Notes: generated by a model from the sequence alone, not told the origin. A stretch of 64,000 nt of DNA from Isoetes taiwanensis (GCA_021234155.1 JAJEKV010000009.1:7181546-7245545); one strand, 5' to 3'; positions 46,046 to 57,213 are shown, counted from the stretch's first letter. Program-made: numbers and translations.

Positions 46046-46990
46046 TCAGGTAAGTACTCCAAATAAGCTTCAACTCCTGGATCTAAACGAATACCAAAAC
46101 CAACATAAATCCGTACTTGTAGTTCTACAAGACATATTATGAAGACATAGAAAAACAACAACAAAACAAAAAGACGAAGCTACCATCATTTAGCGCAACA
46201 ATCAAAATACTAGACAACTCCACAATGCGCTATGTAAACATTTGCAGAATCGAGCTTAACCAATACGTAAAAGGTTGGCAAACAGTTTCAGAACTCCAAA
46301 GCTTCACACAAGAGACAACAGAGAAAAGAAGGCCTTCAAGCAAGAAGACAACGAAGAACCGGCTGAAGGTAAACCTAAAAAAGGAAAAAAAGGAAAATAA
46401 TACTACCATGAACCACAACGAATACATGTATCAACTGAGAATACTTTCACAGGATTTGTCAAACACATCCTAAGGGAAAAGAATGTCGAGGCCAACTACG
46501 ACAGCATGACAAAAAAACAAGGAATACAACATCTTGCAACCATCTTAGAAGGCATCACCACCTACCAAGCTTCCATATTGCACATCGCTAACAACTTGAC
46601 CATAGATGAATGTCTATCTCTAAACAAGCAGTCGGGACAACAAATGATGACAACGCTAATGAATTATCAACCACAATCACAAAACAAGCAATCCAATGAC
46701 CATCGAAAAGGCGATATATGCTTTTGATAGCAATCTTTCCTTAGAATTGTTTGGAAATATTGTTTTCTTTCTAGACCCGCCATGTGATGACAATTAATAG
46801 CCATACGAAAAGAACTTCCACATCGACATCTTAGAAGAAACCAAAAGCAAGAAAAAGGCAAATGAAATTGAAAGATATTATATAAACCTTTACAACACAA
46901 CAAAAAATGGCTACAATAGCCTCATATCCTGCCCTTCCAAAACTAAGAAATACTGGTACCTTAAACGGAGGGACATCATCTAAACTATCC
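46046..46990 (+). other. Coding-like A-rich stretch, unrecognised
   Basis: The plus strand has protein-like frames broken by stops. One runs from 46450 (GFVKHILREKNVEANYDSMT) to about 46725, including HLATILEGITTYQASILHIA. It may continue the helicase-bearing relic. No domain is recognised. Confidence 0.3.
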
Positions 46991-48076
46991 AAACAACATA
47001 AGCTATTTCAACCATGGACAATAAATTTCAATACAATTTTGCATAGTTCAATTACTTTTCCCTATTCAATTACCTTGCCCTAATTTTCATGCCCCTTTAT
47101 TTTCTATGGCCTCTTGCGTGCCTTTTTGCTAGTTTTTATTCCAACTACAATTAAGCATTAGCAAGTTAGTGTTCGTGGCGAGTGAAATATTCTTTTTCTG
47201 TGGAATGTATTCCTGTTTGGATGTGTAAGGCTGGCCTTATATGGTCGGGAAGAAACCTTGTAAGGACCTTGCAAGGACCAGCCTTACATGGCTGGCCTTA
47301 CATGGTCCATATCTTTGCCATGTAAGGCTGACATCCAGTGGCAACTGTGGGGCAGCTAGCAACAATCAGGATGTGGTTGACATGTAGAACAAGTGAAGGT
47401 GTAGGTATTTGCCATTTAGTTGTTGTTAGGACATGCTAGACTCTTATCCTTTGATTCAAGCTTGGTAGAAACAAAGTTTAAGAATTGCGCTGTTATCATA
47501 AGTATTGTATAAGAATTGTCGAATGATTGTTTAGAATTAGGGCAAGTAGCCTCATTAGTTTCTGATATGCATTGGTAGGAAGCGACACTTGCAGCCCTAG
47601 AGAAGGTATGTTGAAATTTAAGGGAAATGAACTAGATCTTTAAGTAGATGCATATATATTGAGACTTATGAGCCTGGATTTTGAGAACTATAATGTACAT
47701 TCCATATATGTGATTGGTGGAAGGCGAAAACAATTATATACTAAACAATTATTTGTTGAGAATCCCTTTTTCCTGTGATAGTGTTCTTTAGGTGAAGGTA
47801 TGATTTGAGTATTTTCAGCCTATCTTAAAGGAATTACAGTCTTAAATTGACAATGCTTTGGCCTTTAGTTTCTAACCATCTTCCTAACATGTTCAAGTCT
47901 TACTTTAACAATTTGCATGGATTCCTACATGCAGATGTTGCACGCGCCATAAATGAGTCTTAGCAATTGTAATTGTCTCTGGTATCTCTGTCACTGAACT
48001 TCTCTTTGACCTCTACAATTCAATACATAGTTTTTTACTTTCATTCTCACTATGTATCATTAAGAACGCCCATATT
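46991..48076. other. No gene; small palindromic TTACATGG cluster
   Basis: At 47228-47334 the words GGCTGGCCTTA, CCAGCCTTACATGG and CCATGTAAGGCTG recur in both directions, giving a small foldback. Nothing else is supported. Confidence 0.4.
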
Positions 48077-48078
48077 TA

Positions 48079-48462
48079 GAGTTTCGAACGTGGTATATCT
48101 GGCCACCCGTTATTAAGTCGGGTGGTAGGTGGTATATCTGGCCTAAAAACTGTATATTCGGCCAAAAAGTGGTATATGCGGCCAAAAACCAGATGTAAAA
48201 CTACGTGGTGGGATCGAGATCTTTGGTCGGATCGTTCTTGTAGCTCCATGGGCGGCTTCAACTGCATCAAAAAGCTGTCCAATCATTTTTGCCTCTTTAA
48301 CACTGGATTGATGAAGAGAGGAATGAGCTCAGATAGAGCCGGATCAAAAAAAGGGGTCCAAAACAGTTGATTTTGGATTTGAAACTATGAAGTGCACAGT
48401 GGCTGATAATGGGTGGTCATATATACCACCTTTTTTGGCCAGATATACCACATCCAGAACTC
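48079..48462. mobile_element. 384-bp MITE with 27-bp TIRs
   Basis: TIRs begin GAGTT(T/C)(C/T)G(A/G)A and share GTGGTATATCTGGCCA; 27 bp pair with four mismatches. TA flanks both ends (48077-48078, 48463-48464), as for Tc1/mariner-type MITEs. Variants of GTGGTATATNNGGCC repeat inside the left end at about 48132, 48149 and 48169. No coding capacity. Confidence 0.75.
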
Positions 48463-48642
48463 TAGATACAATGTTATGGGCAAGTTTAGCCCATAAGATA
48501 ATAATGTTCCTACTTGCTGTAGCAAATCTCCGAAAATGGGCACATGTTTGGCTACTTTCATAGCTTTTGAAAAGGCCAGAACTCTCGAAAATGGAAATGA
48601 TTTCCTAATGTCTTTATCATGTTTCAACTATCCAGAATTGGA

Positions 48643-49044
48643 GGCACAAAGAAACAGGTTAGCAGAGGCGAGTTTGACGGAGTATATGAAGGAACCCTCT
48701 TAGATAGAAAGAGAGTGCAGTGAAGAAGCTGAAAGTAGCAGTCACGGAAGGCGAGAATTCAAGTCAGAAATTAAAATTGTAGGGAAGATACATCATGTTA
48801 ACCTGGTGGGTTATTGGGATTTTGTGCTGAAGGATCCTATAGGCTTCTCATAGATGTCCAATGGTTCCTTGGAAAAATGGAAATTCAGTAATGAATATTT
48901 TATAGACAGATTGATCAAGAAGAATGCACTGTGGAACTGCAAAATATCTTGTTAGGTGATTCACTTACAGCCAAAAACACAGACTTTGGTCTTTACATGT
49001 TGATGTCAATCAAGTCTAATATTGATGGAAAAAAGGATGCTTGA
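48643..49044 (+). pseudogene. Receptor-like Ser/Thr kinase pseudogene fragment
   Basis: Pieces of a plant receptor-like kinase domain follow one another in different frames. They are a glycine-loop remnant with GEFDGVYEGTLLDRKRV; the VAVKK lysine region (AVKKL in a shifted frame); SSSHGRREFKSEIKIVGKIH and HVNLVGYWDF; MSNGSLEKW; then a jump to QNILLGDSLTAKNTDFGLYM, which carries the DFG motif. The HRD catalytic loop is missing and there are several frameshifts and stops. The closest type is the S-domain/lectin receptor kinase group, by the HHVNLVG and NGSLEKW wording. It is dead and ends at a TGA at 49042. Confidence 0.8.
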
Positions 49045-49898
49045 AATTCCCCAAACAATAGATTTTGTCGACGCAAAAATTGTAGTCAATCTCCACCTAA
49101 TCTCCACCTGATCTATCGTCCCTGTCAGACATCCATTAGTGAAGACCTGCTAACAAATAGGAAAAACAAAATCGGAGCAACATGTCTATCTTTTGCATAA
49201 CATCTGGATTCAGCTGCTGCATAACAAGTCTAAAATAAAACTAGAACAGTCACATGCAAATAAACAAATAGTTAAGATGCATCAGAAAAAGAAAGACACC
49301 AAAAAGGAAAGCAAGGAAGGTTAGAAATCAACCATATGGAGAGAAAAAATAATTATGCTCCAAAAAGTTGCCTAAAAGCACAAATATTGTATACAAGCTA
49401 GAAATGCCATATAGACACTATATGTCAGGAATGACAAATATAGCTGTGATTTTGAGCGTTGAACAAACCTAGAAATAACAATAATCTTGATTTAGACGCT
49501 ACTCCTTTGTGTTTTGAGTGTTGAGCAAACCTAGAAGTAACAGAAAAACAAGATTAGAAAGAAACAATAAAGGACATAAAAAATGAAGCAGTAAAGCAGA
49601 AATATAAACCAAATAAATGATTCTGCTCCCCAAAGACATATTGCCTCACATATTCATTTATAACGTGGAAATCGTGGCGTGGAAATAGTGTTCACAATTT
49701 CCAATGAGCATCTGCCATTTGTCGATATAGTTTTTGGATTTTGTTGCCCTTTAGATACCATGGTTGTGATTCAGCCCTAATAATAAATCCAGAGCATATG
49801 TAATCTCGGCGACTCATGGAGGGTATGCTGTTTTATAGAAAACAAAAATTATCTGCTCTACGTTTCCTTACACTTTCTTTCTTTTCTTAATCTTGCAG
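49045..49898. other. Probable intron or upstream region of the DUSP12-like gene
   Basis: No ORF of note. It ends in a strong polypyrimidine tract and acceptor (TTTCTTTTCTTAATCTTGCAG, intron end at 49898), so at least one exon must lie upstream. I could not find it. Confidence 0.5.
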
Positions 49899-50926
49899 TA
49901 GCTGAAAACCACAAAACTACCACAGATGAGCCAACATCATCAACGTGTTTGTTCCGTTGCAAAAAGTGCAGGAATATTGTAGCATCTGCACAAAATGTTA
50001 TTGCTCACAATCCAGGATCTGGTCAGGAGGCGTTTAAATGGAGGAAGAGGGAAGCCAATTCTCCGGATAATTCCACCATCACAGAATGCTCTTCTGTTTT
50101 TGTGGAACCTCTGAAATGGATGGATGCAGGTAAGCCTAAAGTGTTATGCTTTTTATTCCATATTTGCCTGACATAAGAATTTAATAGTATAAGCCACAAT
50201 TTGCCCAATTAAGCAATGCTCAGTCATTGAGAATTCACAAGCACATGATAGTGAGAACAGATAGAAGGGCTCGAGTTTTCAGTTGAACATCTAAAATGGA
50301 GCAAATATCAGTTGATCTTGCTCCAATGCATAAACATGCCAGAATCCTTGGCTTTATATTGCAGTTAGAAGATGGCAAACTAGTAACAGTTGTGCTGGAG
50401 ATAGCTTTTATTAGTACCATGCATTGATCGTTTTGATCAGTACTATATGTTGATTCCTCTTGTATTCTTGTATAGTGTCAAGGTTTCATACCTTAAACGT
50501 ATTACTGCTTGGACAACAAAGCTTTCAATTAAACAATGTTCTCTGGAACAAATCTTAGTGAAAGCAGTTGATATTGTTTCTATGGTTAGTGTGGGCCAAA
50601 TCTTTATTGAGAGGGGCTCAGCTAAGCTGCTATTGTGCATAGCTAATTTTGTAGTTTTTCCCTTTTTGTTTTCCAAAGAAGGCGCGGTTATGCTCTTTTT
50701 TACAGCTTGAAGTCTTCAAGCTTTAAAGTAAAGCTATTGTTTAGGTTGTCTTATTTTCTTATGTTTTACAGTTCAAGAAGGCGAGGTGGAAGGAAAGTTA
50801 TCATGCTCAAAATGCAGTGCAAGACTGGGCAGCTTCAATTGGGCAGGTTTGCAATGTAGTTGTGGTGCATGGGTGAATCCTGCATTTCAACTCCACAAAC
50901 GCCGAGTCGATGCCACAGTATTTTAA
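49899..50926 (+). CDS. DUSP12/YVH1-type zinc-binding C-terminus (two exons)
   Basis: Exons are 49899-50129 and 50772-50926, joined by a GT-AG intron at 50130-50771 (GCAG|GTAAGC, TTTACAG|TT); the phases agree. They encode RCKKCRNIVASAQNVIAHN and FKWRKRE, then CSSVFVEPLKWMDA. Exon 2 gives CSKCSARLGSFNW and CSCGAWVNPAFQLHKRRVD. These match the zinc-binding domain at the C-terminus of DUSP12/YVH1 and of the short plant At4g18593-type proteins. In yeast that domain acts in 60S ribosome maturation. The stop is TAA at 50924. Exon 1 starts inside a codon after an acceptor at 49898, so the N-terminus is missing. No phosphatase domain was found upstream. It is either a short inactive homologue or a gene with a distant 5' part. 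Confidence 0.85.
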
Positions 50927-52167
50927 TTTCCTATCTAGTTAAGAATGAATTGAATTATGTTACCTAGTGATGGTATAGCCAATATTCTAATTATGTTACC
51001 TAGTGATGGTATAGCCAATTTATGTTACCGAGCGATGGGTTTGGAATGAAAGCAAATGTGATAGCAAAACCTTTTCACAATGCCAGACCAATTTAATGTT
51101 CAGAATTGTCAAAACTTACAGGCATGTAAAGTAAAGAAGTTAAGATTTATCAAAAGTCCTTTTTTTTTCCTTTGGAATATGCTTCCTGGCTTGAGGGTTA
51201 AAATGTTAAAAATTGCGCTCGTTTAGTTTTATTGTATATTGGTATCGAATGGGCAAATAAGATCGACCACCTGGCTCGCTGGTTATGCCAAATTGGCAAG
51301 CCTGAAGGCTGGCAATCAGTAAGGAGATCTTTAACTTTGATTGTCATGGGTGTTAGGATAAGGATAAAGGACTCGCTGGAGAAAGGTGGGGGGGTAGCAC
51401 AAAATGGATATAAATGTGCTTCCTTAAAATTATCTAGGATTGCAATGACAGTGAGGAAAGACGAGTATTGAAGACATTGATAAAGTTTTTTCTAGGAACA
51501 AAACTGGATCCTTCAAACAGCAAATGTTAGATGTGCTCGCCAAAAATTGGACAATATAGCCCCGTTGTATGCATTTGTTACACACTTCAATTTGAATGTC
51601 GATCCTTCATTTATATAGACATCTCATTTCCCCTTAGTATTTTTGACCTGCAATTTCAAAGGAACGTATTTTTATAATAATTAGATCATTCGGGAAAAAT
51701 TGATTATATAACCTTCCAGCGGTTCCAAATCATACTTTCTTAAACCCCTCGTACATTAGTGTTACGACTTTTTCTTTTAATACTCGCCAAAAATTTTGCT
51801 ATTCGGAAGCTACAACTTAGTATCTTAATAAGCTGAAAACTTTTGCAGTGAGCTTGCATACAACTATATAAGTTATGTAACCATCTGAAGTCTACATGCA
51901 CGGGACATTCTGAAAACTGAGTAATATTATGTGTGAGATATGTAGCCTTGTGATGGCATTGTAAAAAGGTAATTTGTTTCACCAGTGAAAAAATATTGCC
52001 CTCAATGGCACCTCAATAGCTTCTATAAAAAATGGTATACTTGTCCATAACTCTGGACCATTCTCTTATTGTTATTCTAAGCTGTACAAGTATTATGCTC
52101 GATGATGATGCCTTTGATTAAAATGGTTGCATCCATATGGTAACAAAGTATCCATTTTTAGTCAAGA
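50927..52167. other. Intergenic between convergent genes
   Basis: No gene seen. A short tandem duplication of TTATGTTACCTAGTGATGGT (ending TATAGCCAAT) lies at about 50955-51018. Confidence 0.5.
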
Positions 52168-55100
52168 TCACAGCAGTTCCATGTCTAATTTTGGCAGCCC
52201 AGAATATATTTGCTTCCGTCTTTCAGTTGCAAGAACACGAACTAGATTACTCAGCATGCGGATTTCTGCTGTTCCTTCCACATAGGGGTGACCTGGGCCA
52301 GCATGCTTTGGTTTTAATCTTAAACTAGTAAAGCCTTTCCTTCTAATTCCAGCAAGTGCCTGCTCAAAAGTGGGCTGCCCTCGCACTCCCAGAGCAGCTA
52401 TTTGTACCTCATAGTGATAACGTATTGCTGCAACATTAACCTGAGGAAGATCGAAAACATTATTATTGATTGCAAATCAATATAAAACCAGCCAATTAAG
52501 AATAGAACTCCAATATTACCAGTTGATTGTAGTCCTTAATTGTTGACTTTTCCACACTTCCAAATGGATTTGCAGCTGCAACCTGTACCAACTTTTCTAT
52601 TACCATCGTATGTGACATAACAGCTGCATGTAATACTTCAGTATCCTCTGTTGCACCACAAATATCTTGGCTCATACCAAGACATGCTTCCAAGGTACTT
52701 ACAACCATGTCAGCCAATTCAGGAGCCCCTGGCTTCAAGAATATCTTCTCATCCCCACACCATCTACAGCATGTAATCAAGGCTTGCCAAAGTGAACTCC
52801 AGCTTATGCCAGATGACATTATCTGAAGCCCTCGAGTTCTCATGCCATTGAGAACAATGGGAATGAGTAAAGCTGCCCTGTAATAAAGATCTGGGTCCAT
52901 ATAAGGTTCAAGAGCTTTTGTGTTTATCACTGTCACAGCCAGATCAACTACCAAGCATGACAGGCTTATGAATGGAATGACTTGGTGGATACCCATCATT
53001 CCACTTTCAGGAAGCTGCCTCAAATTGAATTCCACGTCTGAGTGGAAAAGATAGTTGCTGGCAACTGGATCCTCGACCAAACATCTTAGTATTGTTAGGC
53101 AGAGCTTTGCCTGTAATATCACCTTTGTCCCCAGCCTATTTATTTGGGAAAACATGTCCTTACACAAGTTGAAGAAGGATTTGATTACATTAATCCAGAC
53201 AATAGAAACAGATGCTGGGACTGTGCTTTCTGGAGATGGCCACACCTGTATAGAAAAGTGCAACAATGAAAAAAAGGTGGAAAAATTCCATACTGAGATA
53301 TATACAAATTTAACTCTCACATGCTAAAAGACACAAAAGGAAAATGATATTCGTGAAATTCTAGAAATGCACTGTTTTGTAAAGCTAATTGTCTCTGAAG
53401 CATACTTGAGGAAGAACATATAAATCATCTGCTCTACTAAACATGCTATTAAGCTCAGAAAGCAATGGGTGTATGTACAAGAAAACAACAAGGTTTAAAA
53501 ATAACAGCCAGTGTTAAAACTTCCCCATGGATTAAAAAAATAACAGCCATTCGTTGCAATAAACTTCTTGATCATCTTCATCTGATGAATTGGGTGAGTT
53601 TTTAAACTGGAGCTCCTAAGGAGATTATAAAGATTCTAACAATACTGAATAGAAATTTGAACATGTAAAGATCTGGCTGGTTCTGCTCTCAAATTACAGC
53701 AGCTAAAAAAAAAAGACCCATTGGCAGATTAGTATCAGGCAATCCATGATTGCAATGTGCACATATTGAATTTAAGATAGTTAATGATTGGCTTCTTTAG
53801 TATCTTTGGGAATCATCTTTATAACAAGGCAATGATGTACCAACAATATAATAAGGCGGTGAATAGGTACATTTGAGATGGGCAGCAATAGTACACTTAG
53901 TCATGCGAGAGAGCGAGATATATTAACAATTACAAATATTATGTTGATTGACTTATAAAATAGGTAATGGCTGGAAATTTAGTCTTGCTTCTCTCGAGTC
54001 TAGTGCTTTATGCTTTTGATAGTGCAGAGCTTAGAGATTTGGGAGTTAATAAAAAAATAAAGTCATGTCAATTCTCTCGGAGGATTCCAGAGCTTAAATA
54101 TTTGGGAGTTAGTACATAAATAAAGTCATGTCAATTCTCTCCTTCCACTTGGAGGATTATTCATAATGCTGCTTTGCTACCCTTTGAGCGAGCATCTTTG
54201 ATTGCACCTAAAGCCTTTCTACTGATATCCAATCTTTGGCCATTAATTCCATTGAGTTTTTTTTTTTACTTGATGAGAAAAAGCAACCTACTGAAACTAC
54301 AGTGCTATATCTTTGTGCATAACCAAGTGAACAAAAAATATGCAGGCTGCCCATTAAATAAAATGATGCAGTACGAGATCAAAGTAGTTGCCTGTGTGGA
54401 CTTCAGGTTGGGGTTGAGATACAAAAGAAAGTAAAGCAGCAATAAACCACAAGTTGTATTGCACCAGTGCATATCGAGTTTTTCAGCATCAATATTTGAA
54501 TCAACTGCACTTGTTGCAAGCCCAAAAACGTTCCCAACATAACCAGATATAACATCCATTACTGACCATGCTGTATCAGGTTTTCCAGCAGCTATTAATA
54601 ACTCTGATGAGGAAAGCAGTGATGCAATGGCATTCAGAAGAGGCATAAAAGAAAGGGTGCTGGAAGATATCGATAGGAGATAGATATTTTCACTCTCCCT
54701 CCATAAAAGTAGTAATGCAAGAACTAATGTAACATCAAACTCCAGCCGCCTTCTATCCTCCGTAAGCCTTAAAGACAAAACTGAAAGGATTGGATCAAAA
54801 ATGTTGTTTACAAACAAGTATGTTGCAATGTAGTTGGTGTTCACATTATCAGTGGCTGTCAATATGGTCAACAAAATCCTGCACAACGGTAAGAAAGATT
54901 AATGTTTAGAATATCTGCTTGATATTAACAGCAAACATGACTAAGCAGTACCCATGTTAAAATAAACCTCCACTTATTTTGTTCGATATGCATTGCTAGC
55001 ATCTGGAAAATGTGATGACTAATTCACTTGCCTTAGTCCCAATGACTTCACGAGAACCGGTACATTATCCCTGGTGAGAAGAGTACCAATACCAATAATC

Positions 55101-55907
55101 AAGCGCTTGAAGAATAATTCGGCATTGTCCATGGACCCAGCTACCAAAGTGATGATTGTTAAACCCTGCCCGAAAGTACTTATTGGTTAGTAAAATAGTA
55201 CATGATAGAAACCTATATCTTTAGAATTTACCTGTTCAACAAATCGTTTCTTAAAAACCTCTTGTAATAATATAGCCATGGTCTCTAGTGCATGTGCAAC
55301 TCTTATAAAATTATCATCACTCAAGTACCTGCAGACAGTTGAGCAATGATGTAGCTAAGAATGTGTCAATAAAAAAAGGACATCTAGAAAAACATCAAAT
55401 GATTGTTAACAAGCGTAACGTTGATCGTTGATCGGAGACATTATCCTATGGCTCTATATTGATTTAAAGTTTTGAAAATTATAGATCAATGCCTTTGTCC
55501 TATCCTTTGCTAGATTATAAACTTACATAACCATTGTTCCAAATAGCTCATTAACAACTAGCTTCAATTTTCCTTTCAGTTCCTCTTCCTTTGCCGTTGA
55601 GATACAGTGAGCCAGAAACTCTTGATTGACCTGCATGCATATCGACAAAATTAAGCTGTTTAAGCAGTTCTAGAAGTTACCACTTGAACTAAAAAATGAT
55701 AAGAGAACAAATTAGCACCTTAAGTAGAAGCAATTCATCCCAAAATCTAGTGAGGACAGTTCGACCTTGTATGCCTTTATCTCTCTCGGTGTGGATAGGA
55801 CTGCGCCCAGAAAAAATATCTTCATAAATGGATACAAACTTCTCCTTATGAATGGGTTTTAGCCTTTCCAATTTGTAAGAACTAACAGAACTACGCTGAT
55901 TCTGCAT
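52168..55907 (-). CDS. ARMH3: ARMH3 (C10orf76-like) armadillo-like helical protein
   Basis: Seven exons (minus strand): 55907-55719, 55630-55527, 55328-55232, 55165-55032, 54878-54392, 53245-52520, 52440-52168. They total 2,010 bases, 669 residues, close to the ~690 of human ARMH3, and all phases agree. In animals ARMH3 is a helical-repeat protein at the Golgi that partners PI4KB and supports PI4P-dependent traffic; the plant role is inferred. Matching features are the N-terminal HKEKFVSIYEDIF and FWDELLLLK, the ILLTILTATDN segment in exon 5, and a C-terminal domain with LCLTILRCLVEDPVASNYLF in exon 6. Introns 4 and 5 use GC donors (AAG|GCAAGT at 55032/55031, CAG|GCAACT at 54392/54391). GT alternatives break the frame or give stops. 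The stop is TGA at 52168-52170. It converges with the DUSP12-like gene. Confidence 0.92.
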
Positions 55908-56271
55908 GATCGCCAGGAACAGATCTAATAAAAAAACAAAATAGATAGCTGCTTATCCACCAGATCTCTAGAACTTATGCAGATCCATCTTTAGCTTCCT
56001 GGTCCTTCCTTTTTGTAGAAGCGAATGCAGCTAGATCAAATAATTGCCCGAACCCAGATCTGAATAGAGATAGCTCGTTCCGAACGTTTTGAAGAAGTCC
56101 TGCCTTGGTCTAACAATTTTTCATACCCACTTCCTAATTACTCAGAAGGAAAAAAAAAACACGTCACATTTTGTGGTACCGTCGGAAAGAGGGAATAAAC
56201 CTATTATATTTTTGTTCAATTTAATTTGGTCTTATTCTGTTGTTTAATTTGGATGTTTAGATGATCTTGGA
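55908..56271. promoter_or_regulatory. Upstream region of ARMH3
   Basis: Likely 5' UTR and promoter of the minus-strand ARMH3 gene. I see no distinct promoter motif that I can support. An A-run lies at 56150-56158. Confidence 0.35.
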
Positions 56272-56494
56272 ACGTAAAAACCGGTTAGGAGCCACTCTGC
56301 CCCATCGTCCACTTATATCGTGCCATGTGGCACTTTTTGGCCCTGTTTCAAACCCAGGAAGCTCAAGAGACTCTGCGTTCCGGCGATGCACTTCTGTAAC
56401 CAAAATTTACCACAAATTTTATGCACTTCGAAGCTTTCTACTTGCATTCCAGGCGATTCCGATCTGCAGAGTGTCTCCTAACCGATTTCCACGT
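56272..56494. repeat. Chain unit E1 (223 bp, 29-bp TIRs)
   Basis: It starts and ends with ACGT. The left arm continues (after AAAAA) CCGGTTAGGAGCCACTCTGC. The inverse of the right arm has TCGGTTAGGAGACACTCTGC. The interior has CCATGTGGCACTTTTT on the left and CTTGCATTCCAGGCGATTCC on the right, both echoed in E2 or E3. No coding. Confidence 0.8.
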
Positions 56495-56608
56495 TACAAG
56501 AAAGGCGATCTACATGCCTTTCCTGGCATGTCAACAGGGCTCCGCGCTTCGCGCGTCGCCCTGTTTCCATGCCAGGAAAGGCATGTAGATCGCCTTTCCT
56601 GTATACGT
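56491..56608. repeat. Chain hairpin H1 (118 bp, perfect 30-bp stem)
   Basis: 56501-56530 is the exact reverse complement of 56568-56597. The 37-base loop contains a second stem, ACAGGGC at 56534-56540 with GCCCTGT at 56558-56564. It shares its terminal ACGT with E1 and E2. The form resembles a small-RNA precursor; no known microRNA is recognised. Confidence 0.9.
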
Positions 56609-56796
56609 AAAGAACAGTTAGGTGTTGTTCTGCCCTCTCGTCCAACCCTATGCGGCCACGTGGCAATTTTTAGGGGACATTCATTTCTAGGGAAGTATAG
56701 TAACAAAATTACTCATTGTTTTTTGTGGCGATTCTCTGCTCCAGCCATTGGATGGCTGACACGTGGCACAGAACAGCACCTAACTGTCCTCCACGT
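56605..56796. repeat. Chain unit E2 (192 bp, ~30-bp TIRs)
   Basis: Bounded by ACGT. The left arm has GAACAGTTAGGTGTTGTTCTG; the inverse of the right arm has GACAGTTAGGTGCTGTTCTG. The interior includes GCCACGTGGCAATTTTTAGG, aligned with the corresponding part of E1. Confidence 0.8.
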
Positions 56797-56832
56797 TAGG
56801 GAAGCCCATTTAGTGGGCTTTCCTATATACGT
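56793..56832. repeat. Chain hairpin H2 (40 bp)
   Basis: ACGTTAGGGAAGCCCA, loop TTTAG, TGGGCTTTCCTATATACGT. It is the same ACGT-to-ACGT layout as H1 and H3 but lacks their large loop. Confidence 0.75.
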
Positions 56833-57099
56833 AAAAACCAGTTACTTACATTCAGCCTTTGACGCCCAATCATATTTCACAGCGTGGCAAGTTTCTTTCA
56901 CAGCATGTGAAGCAGATGGTTGCGATATTCGTCTGCTATCATTTTTTGCGCTGTTCCGGTGATTTAGCAGGAGATTATAAAGATTTACTTGCATTCCAAC
57001 ATCTTTACCTTCTGCTCTTCTTACCTGCATTCCAGCGATGTTTACCTCACATTCCGAAGTTCAGAACCTGCGCTGAATGTAAGTAACTGGTCTCCACGT
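56829..57099. repeat. Chain unit E3 (271 bp, ~28-bp TIRs)
   Basis: Bounded by ACGT. The left arm has CCAGTTACTTACATTCAGC and the inverse of the right arm has the identical CCAGTTACTTACATTCAGC. The interior has CAGCGTGGCAAGTTT and CCTGCATTCCAGCGATG, diverged matches to E1. Confidence 0.8.
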
Positions 57100-57213
57100 T
57101 ACAGTAATGTCAATTTACTTTACATTCCTGAGATGTCAACAGGGCTCCGCTTTCTGCGCGTCGCCCTGTTTCCATCTCAGGAATGTCAAGTAAATTGACA
57201 TTCCTGTATACAT
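57096..57213. repeat. Chain hairpin H3 (118 bp, 29/30-bp stem)
   Basis: 57106-57135 pairs with 57173-57202 with one mismatch. The loop keeps ACAGGGC...GCCCTGT and the flanking TCA/TTC of H1. Its length equals H1 exactly. The end reads ACAT instead of ACGT. Confidence 0.88.

Noticed and set aside
47228-47334. TTACATGG palindromic cluster as a MITE
   Set aside because: The inverted words are short and overlapping, with no definable ends.
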